Assembly: GCA_964019415.1 (NCBI GenBank)
Contig: OZ025868.1
Coordinates: forward strand, 6,039,371 to 6,103,370
DNA length: 64,000 nt
Direction: 5' to 3'
DNA from: Ianthella basta
Lineage: Eukaryota; Porifera; Demospongiae; Verongiida; Ianthellidae
In this document: one piece after another, positions 14,501 through 28,520 of the stretch
How positions within the stretch are numbered: the stretch's first letter is position 1
Layout: the number at the start of each line of letters is the position of its first letter
The notes under the pieces: generated by a model
What the model was told of the DNA's origin: nothing
The model's database searches: none
What the model saw: only the letters and a program-made list of their open reading frames with translations
Position numbers and translations under genes: made by a program

Positions 14501-16500
14501 TTTCTTACTATATCTTGTCTCATCTTACCATTTCTTACTACATCTTGTCTCATCTAGCCATTTCTTACTACATCTTGTCTCATCTTGCCATTTCTTACTA
14601 CATCTTGTCTCATCTTGCCATTTCTTACTACATCTTGTCACATCTTGCCATTTCTTACTACATCTTGTCTCATCTTGCCATTTCTTAGTATATCTTGTCT
14701 CATCTTGCCATTTCTTACTACATCTTGTCTCATCTTGCCATTTCTTACTACGTCTTGTCTCATCTTGCCATTTCTTACTACATCTTGTCTCATCTTGCCA
14801 TTTCTTACTACTTCTTGTCTCATCTTGCCATTTCTTACTACATCTTGTATCATCTTGCCATTTCTTACTACATCCTGTCTCATCTTGCCATTTCTTACTA
14901 CATCTTGTCTCATCTTTCCATTTCTTACTACGTCTTGTCTCATCTTACCATTTCTTTCTTCATCTTGTCTCATCTTGCCTATTCTTACTACATCTTGACT
15001 CATCTTGCCATTTCTTACTACTTCTTGTCTCATCTTGCCATTTCTTACTACATCTTGTCTCATCTTGCAATTGCCATTTCTTACTACATCTTGTCTCATC
15101 TTGCCATTTCTTACTACATCTTGTCTCATCTTGCCATTTCTTTCTACATCTTGTCTCATCTTGCCATTTCTTACTATTTCTTGTCACATCTTGCCATTTC
15201 TTACCATATCTTGTCACATCTTGCAATTTCTTACTACATCTTCTCTCATCTTGCCATTTCTTACTACATCTTGTCTCATCTTGCCATTTCTTACTATGTC
15301 TTGTCTCATCTTGCCATTTCTTTCTACATCTTGTCTCATCTTGCCATTTCTTACTATTTCTTGTCACATCTTGCCATTTCTTACCATATCTTGTCACATC
15401 TTGCAATTTCTTACTACATCTTGTCTCATCTTGCCATTTCTTACTACATCTTGTCTCATCTTGCCATTTCTTACTACGTCTTGTCTCATCTTGCCATTTC
15501 TTACTACATCTTGTCTCATCTTGCCATTTCTTACTACATCTTGTCTCATCTTGCCATTTCTTACTACGTCTTGTCTCATCTTGCCATTTCTTACTACATC
15601 TTGTCTCATCTTGCCATTTCTTACTACAACTTGTCTCATCTTGCCATTTCTTACTACGTCTTGTCTCATCTTGCTATTTCTTACTACATCTTGTCTCATC
15701 TTGCCATTTCTTACTACATCTTGTCTCATCTTGCCATTTCTTACTACATCTTGTCTCATCTTGCCATTTCTTACTATATTCTATCACATCTTGCCATTTC
15801 TTACTACATCTTGTCTCATCTTGCCATTTCTTACTATATCTTGTCTCATCTTGCCATTTTTACTACATCTTGTCTCATCATACCTTTTCTTACTACATCT
15901 TGTCATATCTTGCCATTTCTTACTACATCTTCTCTCATCTTGCCATTTCTTGCTACCTCTTGTCTTATCTTGCCATTTCTTACTACATCTTGTCACATTT
16001 TGCCAAATCTTACTATATCTTGTCACATCTTGCCATTTCTTACTATATCTTGTCTCATCTTGCCATTTCTTACTATATCTTGTCTCATCTTGCCATTTCT
16101 TACTATATCTTGTCACATCTTGCCAATTCTTACTATATCTTGTCACATCTTGCCATTTCTTACTATATCTTGTCTCATCTTGCCATTTCTTACTATATCT
16201 TGTCTCATTTTGCCACTTCTTACTACATCTTGTCTCATCTTGCCATTTCTTACCATATCTTGTCACATCTTGCCATTTCGTACTACGTCTTGTCATATCT
16301 TGCCATTTCTTAATATGTCTTGTCACATCTTGCCATTTCTTACTATATCTTCTGTCATCTTGCCATTTCTTACTATATCTTGTCACATCTTGCCATTTCT
16401 TACTATATCTTGTCACATCTTGCCATTTCTTACTATATCTTGTCACATCTTGCCATTTCTTACTGTTTCTTGTCTCATCTTGCCATTTCTTTCTACATCT
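8589..16500. repeat. Satellite domain 2, marked by CATCATAC monomers
   Basis: This stretch carries a recurrent variant monomer reading CATCATACCTTTTCTTACTA (or ..ACTTT..). It is followed two monomers later by one with ATACTATATGTTCTCTC. Copies are seen near 8731, 9899, 10498, 11217, 14318 and 15879, often preceded by a 29-bp monomer that changes phase. A second marker is a monomer with TTCTTACCATATCTTGTCAC followed by CTTGCAATTTC, present near 9315, 11140, 11970, 12190, 13390, 13905, 15200 and 15380. Confidence 0.75.
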
Positions 16501-18689
16501 TGTCTCATATCATGCCATTTCTTACTATACCTTGTCTCATCTTGCCATTTCTTACTACATCTTGTCTCATCTTGCCATCTCTTACTACATCTTGTCTCAT
16601 CTTGCCATTTCTTACTACATCTTGTCTCATCTTGCCATTTCTTACTACATCTTGTCTCATCTAGCCATTTCTTAATACATCTTGTCTCATCTTGCCATTT
16701 CTTACTATATCTTGTCTCATCTTGCCATATCTTACTACATCTTGTTTTATCTTGTCATTTCTTACTACATCTTGTTTAATCTTTTCATTTCTTCCTAAAT
16801 CTTGTCTCATCTTGCCATTTCTTACTACATCTTGTCTCATCTTGCCATTTCTTACTACATCTTGTCTCATCTTGCCATTTCTTACTACATCTTGTCTCAT
16901 CTTACCATTTCTTACTACATCTTGTTTCATCTTGCCATTTCTTACTATTTCTTGTCCCATCTTGCCATTTCTTACTATTTCTTGTCACATCTTGCCATTT
17001 CTTACTACATCTTGTCTCATCTTGCCATTTCTTACTCCATCTTGTCTCATCTTGCCATTTCTTACTACATCTTGTCTCATCTTGCCATTTCTTACTATCT
17101 CTTGTCTCATCTTGCCATTTCTTACTACGTCTTGTCTCATCTTGCCATTTCTTACTATATCTTGTCACATCTTGCCATTTCCTACTACTTCTTGTCTCAT
17201 CTTGCCATTTCTTACTACATCTTTTATCATCTTGCCATTTCTTACTATATCTTGTCATATCTTGTGATTGATTACTATATCTTGTCTCATCTTACCATTT
17301 CTTACTACATCTAGTCACATCTTGCCATTTTTTACTTCATCTTGTCTCATCTTGCCATTTCTTACTACGTCTTGTCTCATCTTGCCATTTCTTACTACAT
17401 CTTGTCTCATCTTGCCATTTCTTACTATATCTTGCCACATCTTGCAATTACTTACTATATCTTGTCTCATCTTGCCATTTCTTACTGTATCTTGTCACAT
17501 CTTGCCATTTCTTACTACATCTTGTCTCATCTTGCCATTTCTTACTATATCTTGTCTCATCTTGCCATTTCTTACTACGTCTTGTCTCATCTTGCAATTT
17601 CTTACTACATCTTGTCTCATCTTGCCATTTCTTACTACATCTTGTCTTATCTTGACATTTCTTATTATATCTTGTCTCATCTTGCCATTTCTTACTACAT
17701 CTTGTCTCATCTTGCCATTTCTTACTACATCTTGTCTCATCTTGCCATTTCTTACTACATCTTGTCTCATTTTGCCATTTCTTACTTCATCTTGTCTCAT
17801 CTTGCCATTTCTTACTACGTCTTGTCTCATCTTGCCATTTCTTACTATATCTTGTTACATCTTGCCATTTCCTACTACTTCTTGTCTCATCTTGCCATTT
17901 CTTACTACATCTTGTATCATCTTGCCATTTCTTACTACATCTTGTTTCATCTTGTGATTGATTACTATATGTTATCTCATCTTATCATTTCTTACTACAT
18001 CTTTTCACATCTTGCCATTTCTTACTACTTCTTGTCTCATCTTGCCATTTCTTACTAAGTCTTGTCTCATCTTGCCATTTCTTTCTACATCTTGTCTCAT
18101 ATCTTGCCATTTCTTACTATACCTTGTCTCATCTTGCCATTTCTTACTACATCTTGTCTCATCTTGCCATCTCTTACTACATCTTGTCTCATCTTGCCAT
18201 TTCTTACTACATCTTGTCTCATCTTGCCATTTCTTACTACATCTTGTCTCATCTAGCCATTTCTTACTACATCTTGTCTCATCTTGCCATTTCTTACTAT
18301 ATCTTGTCCCATCTTGCCATATCTTACTACATCTTGTTTTATCTTGTCATTTCTTACTACATCTTGTTTAATCTTTTCATTTCTTCCTAAATCTTGTCTC
18401 ATCTTGCCATTTCTTACTACATCTTGTCTCATCTTGCCATTTCTTACTACATCTTGTCTCATCTTGCCATTTCTTACTACATCTTGTCTCATCTTGCCAT
18501 TTCTTACTACATCTTGTTCCATCTTGCCATTTCTTACTATTTCTTGTCCCATCTTGCCATTTCTTACTATTTCTTGTCACATCTTGCCATTTCTTACTAC
18601 ATCTTGTCTCATCTTGCCATTTCTTACTCCATCTTGTCTCATCTTGCCATTTCTTACTACATCTTGTCTCATCTTGCCATTTCTTACTA

Positions 18690-21600
18690 TCTCTTGTCTC
18701 ATCTTGCCATTTCTTACTACGTCTTGTCTCATCTTGCCATTTCTTACTATATCTTGTCACATCTTGCCATTTACTACTACTTCTTGTCTCATCTTGCCAT
18801 TTCTTACTACATCTTTTATCATCTTGCCATTTCTTACTATATCTTGTCATATCTTGTGATTGATTACTATATCTTGTCTCATCTTACCATTTCTTACTAC
18901 ATCTAGTCACATCTTGCCATTTTTTACTTCATCTTGTCTCATCTTGCCATTTCTTACTACGTCTTGTCTCATCTTGCCATTTCTTACTACATCTTGTCTC
19001 ATCTTGCCATTTCTTACTATATCTTGCCACATCTTGCAATTACTTACTATATCTTGTCTCATCTTGCCATTTCTTACTGTATCTTGTCACATCTTGCCAT
19101 TTCTTACTACATCTTGTCTCATCTTGCCATTTCTTACTATATCTTGTCTCATCTTGCCATTTCTTACTACGTCTTGTCTCATCTTGCAATTTCTTACTAC
19201 ATCTTGTCTCATCTTGCCATTTCTTACTACATCTTGTCTCATCTTGCTATTTCTTACTACATCTTGTCTCATTTTGCCATTTCTTACTTCATCTTGTCTC
19301 ATCTTGCCATTTCTTACTATGTCTTGTCTCATCTTGCCATTTCTTACTATATCTTGTTACATCTTGCCATTTCCTACTACTTCTTGTCTCATCTTGCCAT
19401 TTCTTACTACATCTTGTATCATCTTGCCATTTCTTACTACATCTTGTCTCATCTTGTGATTGATTACTATATGTTATCTCATCTTATCATTTCTTACTAC
19501 ATCTTTTCACATCTTGCCATTTCTTACTACATCTTGTCTCATCTTGCCATTTCTTACTAAGTCTTGTCTCATCTTGCCATTTCTTACTACGTCTTGTCAC
19601 ATCTTGCCATTTCTTACTACATCTTGTCTCATCTTGCCATTTCTTACTATATCTTGTCACATCTTGCCATTTCTTACTATATCTTGTCACATCTTGCCAT
19701 TTCTTACTACATCTTGTCTTATCTTGCCATTTCTTACTAAGTCTTGTCTCATCTTGCCATTTCTTACTACGTCTTGTCACATCTTGCCATTTCTTACTAC
19801 ATCTTGTCTCATCTTGCCATTTCTTACTATATCTTGTCACATCTTGCCATTTCTTACTACATCTTGTCTCATCTTGCCATTTCTTACTATATCTTGTCAC
19901 ATCTTGCCATTTCTTACTATGTCTTGTCTCATCTTACCATTTCTTACTACGTCTTGTCTCATCTTGCCATTTCTTTCTACATCTTGTCTCATCTTGACAT
20001 TTCTTACTATATCTTGTCTCATCTTGCCCTTTCTTACTACATCTTGTCTCATCTTGCCATTTCTTACTACATCTTGTCTCATCTTGCCATTTCTTACTAC
20101 ATCTTGTCTCATTTTGCCATTTCTTACTACAGCTTGTCTCATCTTACCATTTCTTACTATTTCTTGTCACATCTTGCCATTTCTTACTACATCTTGTCAC
20201 ATCTTGCAATTTCTTACTACATCTTGTCTCATCTTGCCATTTCTTAATACATCTTGTCTCATCTTACCATTTCTTACTACATCTTGTCTCATCTTGACAT
20301 TTCTTACTATATCTTGTCTCATCTTGCCATTTCTTACTACATCTTGTCTCATCTTACCATTTCTTACTACATCTTGTCTCATCTTGCCATTTCTTACCAC
20401 GTCTTCTCTCATCTTGCCATTACTTACTACTTCTTGTCTCATCTTACCATTTCTTACTGCGTCTTCTCACATCTTGTCATTTCTTACTATTCCTTGTCTC
20501 ATCTTACCATTACTTACTACATCTTGTCTCATCTTGCCATTTCTTGCTACATCTTGTCTCATCTTGCCATTTCTTACTACATCTTGTCTCATGTTGCCAT
20601 TTCTTACTACATCTTTTCTCATCTTGCCATTTCTTACTACATCTTGTCTCATCTTGCTATTACTTACTATATCTTGTCTCATCTTGCCATTTTTTACTAT
20701 ATCTTGTCTCATCTTGCCATTTCTTACTACATCTTGTCTCATCTTGCCATTTCTTGCTATATCTTGTCTCATCTTGCCATTTCTTACTATATCTTGTCTC
20801 ATCATGCCATTTCTTGCTACATCTTGTCTCATCTTGCCATTTCTTACTACATCTTGTCTCATCTTGCCATTTCTTACTACATCTTGTCTCATCTTGCCAT
20901 TTCTTACTACATCTTGTTTAATCTTTTCATTGCTTACTAAATCTTGTCCCATCTTGCCATTTCTTACTACATCTTGTCTCATCTTGCCATTTCTTACTAC
21001 ATCTTGTCTCATCTTGCCATTTCTTACTACATCTTGTCTCATCTTGCCATTTCTTACTACATCTTGTCTCATCTTGCCATTTCTTACTACATCTTGTCTC
21101 ATCTTGCCATTTCTTACTACATCTTGTCTCATCTTGCCATTTCTTACTATTTCTTGTCACATCTTGCCATTTCTTACTATTTCTTGTCACATCTTGCCAT
21201 TTCTTACTACATCTTGTCTCATCTTGTCATTTCTTACTCCATCTTGTCCCATCTTGCCATTTCTTACTACGTCTTGTCTCATCTTGCCATTTCTTACTAT
21301 CTCTTGTCTCATCTTGCCATTTCTTACTACGTCTTGTCTCATCTTGCCATTTCTTACTATATCTTGTCACATCTTGCCATTTCCTACTACTTCTTGTCTC
21401 ATCTTGCCATTTCTTACTACATCTTTTATCATCTTGCCATTTCTTACTATATCTTGTCATATCTTGTGATTGATTACAATATCTTGTCTCATCTTACCAT
21501 TTCTTACTACATCTAGTCACATCTTGCCATTTTTTACTTCATCTTGTCTCATCTTGCCATTTCTTACTACATCTTGTCTCATCTTGCCATTTCTTACTAC

Positions 21601-24600
21601 ATCTTGTCTCATCTTGCCATTTCTTACTATATCTTGTCACATCTTGCAATTACTTACTATATCTTGTCTCATCTTGCCATTTCTTACTGTATCTTGTCAC
21701 ATCTTGCCATTTCTTACTACATCTTGTCTCATCTTGCCATTTCTTACTACATCTTGTCTCATTTTGTCATTTCTTACTACATCTTGTCTTATCTTGACAT
21801 TTCTTATTATATCTTGTCTCATCTTGCCATTTCTTACTACATCTTGTCTCATCTTGCCATTTCTTACTACATCTTGTCTCATCTTGCCATTTCTTACTAC
21901 ATCTTGTCTCATTTTGCCATTTCTTACTTCATCTTGTCTCATCTTGCCATTTCTTACTACGTCTTGTCTCATCTTGCCATTTCTTACTACATCTTGTATC
22001 ATCTTGCCATATCTTACTACGTCTTGTCTGATCTTGCCATTTCTTACTATATCTTGTTACATCTTGCCATTTCCTACTACTTCTTGTCTCATCTTGCCAT
22101 TTCTTACTACATCTTGTATCATCTTGCCATTTCTTACTACATCTTTTCTCATCTTGTGATTGATTACTATATGTTATCTCATCTTATCATTTCTTACTAC
22201 ATCTTTTCACATCTTGCCATTTCTTACTACATCTTGTCTCATCTTGCCATTTCTTACTAAGTCTTGTCTCATCTTGCCATTTCTTACTACGTCTTGTCAC
22301 ATCTTGCCATTTCTTACTACATCTTGTCTCATCTTGCCATTTCTTACTATATCTTGTCACATCTTGCCATTTCTTACTATATCTTGTCACATCTTGCCAT
22401 TTCTTACTACATCTTGTCTCATCTTGCCATTTCTTACTATATCTTGTCACATCTTGCCATTTCTTACTACATCTTGTCTCATCTTGCCATTTCTTACTAC
22501 ATCTTGTTTAATCTTTTCATTGCTTACTAAATCTTGTCCCATCTAGCCATTTCTTACTACATCTTGTCTCATCTTGCCATTTCTTACTACATCTTGTCTC
22601 ATCTTGCCATTTCTTACTACATCTTGTCTCATCTTGCCATTTCTTACTACATCTTGTCTCATCTTGACATTTTTACTACATCTTGTGGAATCTTGCCATT
22701 TCTTACTACGTCTTGTCTCATCTTGCCATTTCTTACTACGTCTTCTCTCATCTTGCCATTTCTTACTACATCTTGTCTCATCTTGCCATTTCTTACTACA
22801 TCTTGTCTCATCTTGCCATTTCTTACTACATCTTGTCTCATCTTGCCATTTCTTACTATTTCTTGTCACATCTTGCCATTTCTTACTATTTCTTGTCACA
22901 TCTTGCCATTTCTTACTACATCTTGTCTCATCTTGTCATTTCTTACTCCATCTTGTCCCATCTTGCCATTTCTTACTACGTCTTGTCTCATCTTGCCATT
23001 TCTTACTATCTCTTGTCTCATCTTGCCATTTCTTACTATTTCTTGTCACATCTTGCCATTTCTTACTACATCTTGTCACATCTTGCAATTTCTTACTACA
23101 TCTTGTCTCATCTTGCCATTTCTTAATACATCTTGTCTCATCTTACCATTTCTTACTACATCTTGTCTCATCTTGCCATTTCTTACTATCTCTTGTCTCA
23201 TCTTGCCATTTCTTACTACGTCTTGTCTCATCTTGCCATTTCTTACTATATCTTGTCACATCTTGCCATTTACTACTACTTCTTGTCTCATCTTGCCATT
23301 TCTTACTACATCTTTTATCATCTTGCCATTTCTTACTATATCTTGTCATATCTTGTGATTGATTACTATATCTTGTCTCATCTTACCATTTCTTACTACA
23401 TCTAGTCACATCTTGCCATTTTTTACTTCATCTTGTCTCATCTTGCCATTTCTTACTACGTCTTGTCTCATCTTGCCATTTCTTACTACATCTTGTCTCA
23501 TCTTGCCATTTCTTACTATATCTTGCCACATCTTGCAATTACTTACTATATCTTGTCTCATCTTGCCATTTCTTACTGTATCTTGTCACATCTTGCCATT
23601 TCTTACTACATCTTGTCTCATCTTGCCATTTCTTACTATATCTTGTCTCATCTTGCCATTTCTTACTACGTCTTGTCTCATCTTGCAATTTCTTACTACA
23701 TCTTGTCTCATCTTGCCATTTCTTACTACATCTTGTCTCATCTTGCCATTTCTTACTACATCTTGTCTCATCTTGCCATTTCTTACTACATCTTGTCTCA
23801 TCTTGCCATTTCTTACTATTTCTTGTCACATCTTGCCATTTCTTACTATTTCTTGTCACATCTTGCCATTTCTTACTACATCTTGTCTCATCTTGTCATT
23901 TCTTACTCCATCTTGTCCCATCTTGCCATTTCTTACTACGTCTTGTCTCATCTTGCCATTTCTTACTATCTCTTGTCTCATCTTGCCATTTCTTACTATT
24001 TCTTGTCACATCTTGCCATTTCTTACTACATCTTGTCACATCTTGCAATTTCTTACTACATCTTGTCTCATCTTGCCATTTCTTAATACATCTTGTCTCA
24101 TCTTACCATTTCTTACTACATCTTGTCTCATCTTGCCATTTCTTACTATCTCTTGTCTCATCTTGCCATTTCTTACTACGTCTTGTCTCATCTTGCCATT
24201 TCTTACTATATCTTGTCACATCTTGCCATTTACTACTACTTCTTGTCTCATCTTGCCATTTCTTACTACATCTTTTATCATCTTGCCATTTCTTACTATA
24301 TCTTGTCATATCTTGTGATTGATTACTATATCTTGTCTCATCTTACCATTTCTTACTACATCTAGTCACATCTTGCCATTTTTTACTTCATCTTGTCTCA
24401 TCTTGCCATTTCTTACTACGTCTTGTCTCATCTTGCCATTTCTTACTACATCTTGTCTCATCTTGCCATTTCTTACTATATCTTGCCACATCTTGCAATT
24501 ACTTACTATATCTTGTCTCATCTTGCCATTTCTTACTGTATCTTGTCACATCTTGCCATTTCTTACTACATCTTGTCTCATCTTGCCATTTCTTACTATA

Positions 24601-27600
24601 TCTTGTCTCATCTTGCCATTTCTTACTACGTCTTGTCTCATCTTGCAATTTCTTACTACATCTTGTCTCATCTTGCCATTTCTTACTACATCTTGTCTCA
24701 TCTTGCTATTTCTTACTACATCTTGTCTCATTTTGCCATTTCTTACTTCATCTTGTCTCATCTTGCCATTTCTTACTATGTCTTGTCTCATCTTGCCATT
24801 TCTTACTATATCTTGTTACATCTTGCCATTTCCTACTACTTCTTGTCTCATCTTGCCATTTCTTACTACATCTTGTATCATCTTGCCATTTCTTACTACA
24901 TCTTGTCTCATCTTGTGATTGATTACTATATGTTATCTCATCTTATCATTTCTTACTACATCTTTTCACATCTTGCCATTTCTTACTACATCTTGTCTCA
25001 TCTTGCCATTTCTTACTAAGTCTTGTCTCATCTTGCCATTTCTTACTACGTCTTGTCACATCTTGCCATTTCTTACTACATCTTGTCTCATCTTGCCATT
25101 TCTTACTATATCTTGTCACATCTTGCCATTTCTTACTATATCTTGTCACATCTTGCCATTTCTTACTACATCTTGTCTTATCTTGCCATTTCTTACTAAG
25201 TCTTGTCTCATCTTGCCATTTCTTACTACGTCTTGTCACATCTTGCCATTTCTTACTACATCTTGTCTCATCTTGCCATTTCTTACTATATCTTGTCACA
25301 TCTTGCCATTTCTTACTACATCTTGTCTCATCTTGCCATTTCTTACTATATCTTGTCACATCTTGCCATTTCTTACTATGTCTTGTCTCATCTTACCATT
25401 TCTTACTACGTCTTGTCTCATCTTGCCATTTCTTTCTACATCTTGTCTCATCTTGACATTTCTTACTATATCTTGTCTCATCTTGCCCTTTCTTACTACA
25501 TCTTGTCTCATCTTGCCATTTCTTACTACATCTTGTCTCATCTTGCCATTTCTTACTACATCTTGTCTCATTTTGCCATTTCTTACTACAGCTTGTCTCA
25601 TCTTACCATTTCTTACTATTTCTTGTCACATCTTGCCATTTCTTACTACATCTTGTCACATCTTGCAATTTCTTACTACATCTTGTCTCATCTTGCCATT
25701 TCTTAATACATCTTGTCTCATCTTACCATTTCTTACTACATCTTGTCTCATCTTGACATTTCTTACTATATCTTGTCTCATCTTGCCATTTCTTACTACA
25801 TCTTGTCTCATCTTACCATTTCTTACTACATCTTGTCTCATCTTGCCATTTCTTACCACGTCTTCTCTCATCTTGCCATTACTTACTACTTCTTGTCTCA
25901 TCTTACCATTTCTTACTGCGTCTTCTCACATCTTGTCATTTCTTACTATTCCTTGTCTCATCTTACCATTACTTACTACATCTTGTCTCATCTTGCCATT
26001 TCTTGCTACATCTTGTCTCATCTTGCCATTTCTTACTACATCTTGTCTCATGTTGCCATTTCTTACTACATCTTTTCTCATCTTGCCATTTCTTACTACA
26101 TCTTGTCTCATCTTGCTATTACTTACTATATCTTGTCTCATCTTGCCATTTTTTACTATATCTTGTCTCATCTTGCCATTTCTTACTACATCTTGTCTCA
26201 TCTTGCCATTTCTTGCTATATCTTGTCTCATCTTGCCATTTCTTACTATATCTTGTCTCATCATGCCATTTCTTGCTACATCTTGTCTCATCTTGCCATT
26301 TCTTACTACATCTTGTCTCATCTTGCCATTTCTTACTACATCTTGTCTCATCTTGCCATTTCTTACTACATCTTGTTTAATCTTTTCATTGCTTACTAAA
26401 TCTTGTCCCATCTTGCCATTTCTTACTACATCTTGTCTCATCTTGCCATTTCTTACTACATCTTGTCTCATCTTGCCATTTCTTACTACATCTTGTCTCA
26501 TCTTGCCATTTCTTACTACATCTTGTCTCATCTTGCCATTTCTTACTACATCTTGTCTCATCTTGCCATTTCTTACTACATCTTGTCTCATCTTGCCATT
26601 TCTTACTACATCTTGTCTCATCTTGCCATTTCTTACTATTTCTTGTCACATCTTGCCATTTCTTACTATTTCTTGTCACATCTTGCCATTTCTTACTACA
26701 TCTTGTCTCATCTTGTCATTTCTTACTCCATCTTGTCCCATCTTGCCATTTCTTACTACGTCTTGTCTCATCTTGCCATTTCTTACTATCTCTTGTCTCA
26801 TCTTGCCATTTCATACTACGTCTTGTCTCATCTTGCCATTTCTTACTATATCTTGTCACATCTTGCCATTTCCTACTACTTCTTGTCTCATCTTGCCATT
26901 TCTTACTACATCTTTTATCATCTTGCCATTTCTTACTATATCTTGTCATATCTTGTGATTGATTACAATATCTTGTCTCATCTTACCATTTCTTACTACA
27001 TCTAGTCACATCTTGCCATTTTTTACTTCATCTTGTCTCATCTTGCCATTTCTTACTACATCTTGTCTCATCTTGCCATTTCTTACTACATCTTGTCTCA
27101 TCTTGCCATTTCTTACTATATCTTGTCACATCTTGCAATTACTTACTATATCTTGTCTCATCTTGCCATTTCTTACTGTATCTTGTCACATCTTGCCATT
27201 TCTTACTACATCTTGTCTCATCTTGCCATTTCTTACTACATCTTGTCTCATTTTGTCATTTCTTACTACATCTTGTCTTATCTTGACATTTCTTATTATA
27301 TCTTGTCTCATCTTGCCATTTCTTACTACATCTTGTCTCATCTTGCCATTTCTTACTACATCTTGTCTCATCTTGCCATTTCTTACTACATCTTGTCTCA
27401 TTTTGCCATTTCTTACTTCATCTTGTCTCATCTTGCCATTTCTTACTACGTCTTGTCTCATCTTGCCATTTCTTACTACATCTTGTATCATCTTGCCATA
27501 TCTTACTACGTCTTGTCTGATCTTGCCATTTCTTACTATATCTTGTTACATCTTGCCATTTCCTACTACTTCTTGTCTCATCTTGCCATTTCTTACTACA

Positions 27601-28520
27601 TCTTGTATCATCTTGCCATTTCTTACTACATCTTTTCTCATCTTGTGATTGATTACTATATGTTATCTCATCTTATCATTTCTTACTACATCTTTTCACA
27701 TCTTGCCATTTCTTACTACATCTTGTCTCATCTTGCCATTTCTTACTAAGTCTTGTCTCATCTTGCCATTTCTTACTACGTCTTGTCACATCTTGCCATT
27801 TCTTACTACATCTTGTCTCATCTTGCCATTTCTTACTATATCTTGTCACATCTTGCCATTTCTTACTATATCTTGTCACATCTTGCCATTTCTTACTACA
27901 TCTTGTCTCATCTTGCCATTTCTTACTATATCTTGTCACATCTTGCCATTTCTTACTACATCTTGTCTCATCTTGCCATTTCTTACTACATCTTGTTTAA
28001 TCTTTTCATTGCTTACTAAATCTTGTCCCATCTAGCCATTTCTTACTACATCTTGTCTCATCTTGCCATTTCTTACTACATCTTGTCTCATCTTGCCATT
28101 TCTTACTACATCTTGTCTCATCTTGCCATTTCTTACTACATCTTGTCTCATCTTGACATTTTTACTACATCTTGTGGAATCTTGCCATTTCTTACTACGT
28201 CTTGTCTCATCTTGCCATTTCTTACTACGTCTTCTCTCATCTTGCCATTTCTTACTACATCTTGTCTCATCTTGCCATTTCTTACTACATCTTGTCTCAT
28301 CTTGCCATTTCTTACTACATCTTGTCTCATCTTGCCATTTCTTACTATTTCTTGTCACATCTTGCCATTTCTTACTATTTCTTGTCACATCTTGCCATTT
28401 CTTACTACATCTTGTCTCATCTTGTCATTTCTTACTCCATCTTGTCCCATCTTGCCATTTCTTACTACGTCTTGTCTCATCTTGCCATTTCTTACTATCT
28501 CTTGTCTCATCTTGCCATTT
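18690..28520. repeat. Large duplication in the satellite, offset 5,459-5,489 bp
   Basis: About 4.35 kb beginning near 18690 and ending near 23030 recur at about 24150-28520. Marker positions give an offset of 5,459 bp on the left (18860 to 24319; 19460 to 24919). On the right the offset is 5,489 bp (21470 to 26959; 22534 to 28023), because the second copy gained one 30-bp monomer between about 26400 and 26640. Long runs of monomer variants match one for one, so the event is recent relative to monomer divergence. Confidence 0.85.
22800..24318. repeat. 960-bp-offset duplication
   Basis: The interval 22800-23358 recurs at 23760-24318, and the TTGTGATTGATTAC marker at 23359 recurs at 24319, all with an offset of 960 bp (32 monomers). 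This explains why one first-type marker lacks its usual partner. Confidence 0.75.
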
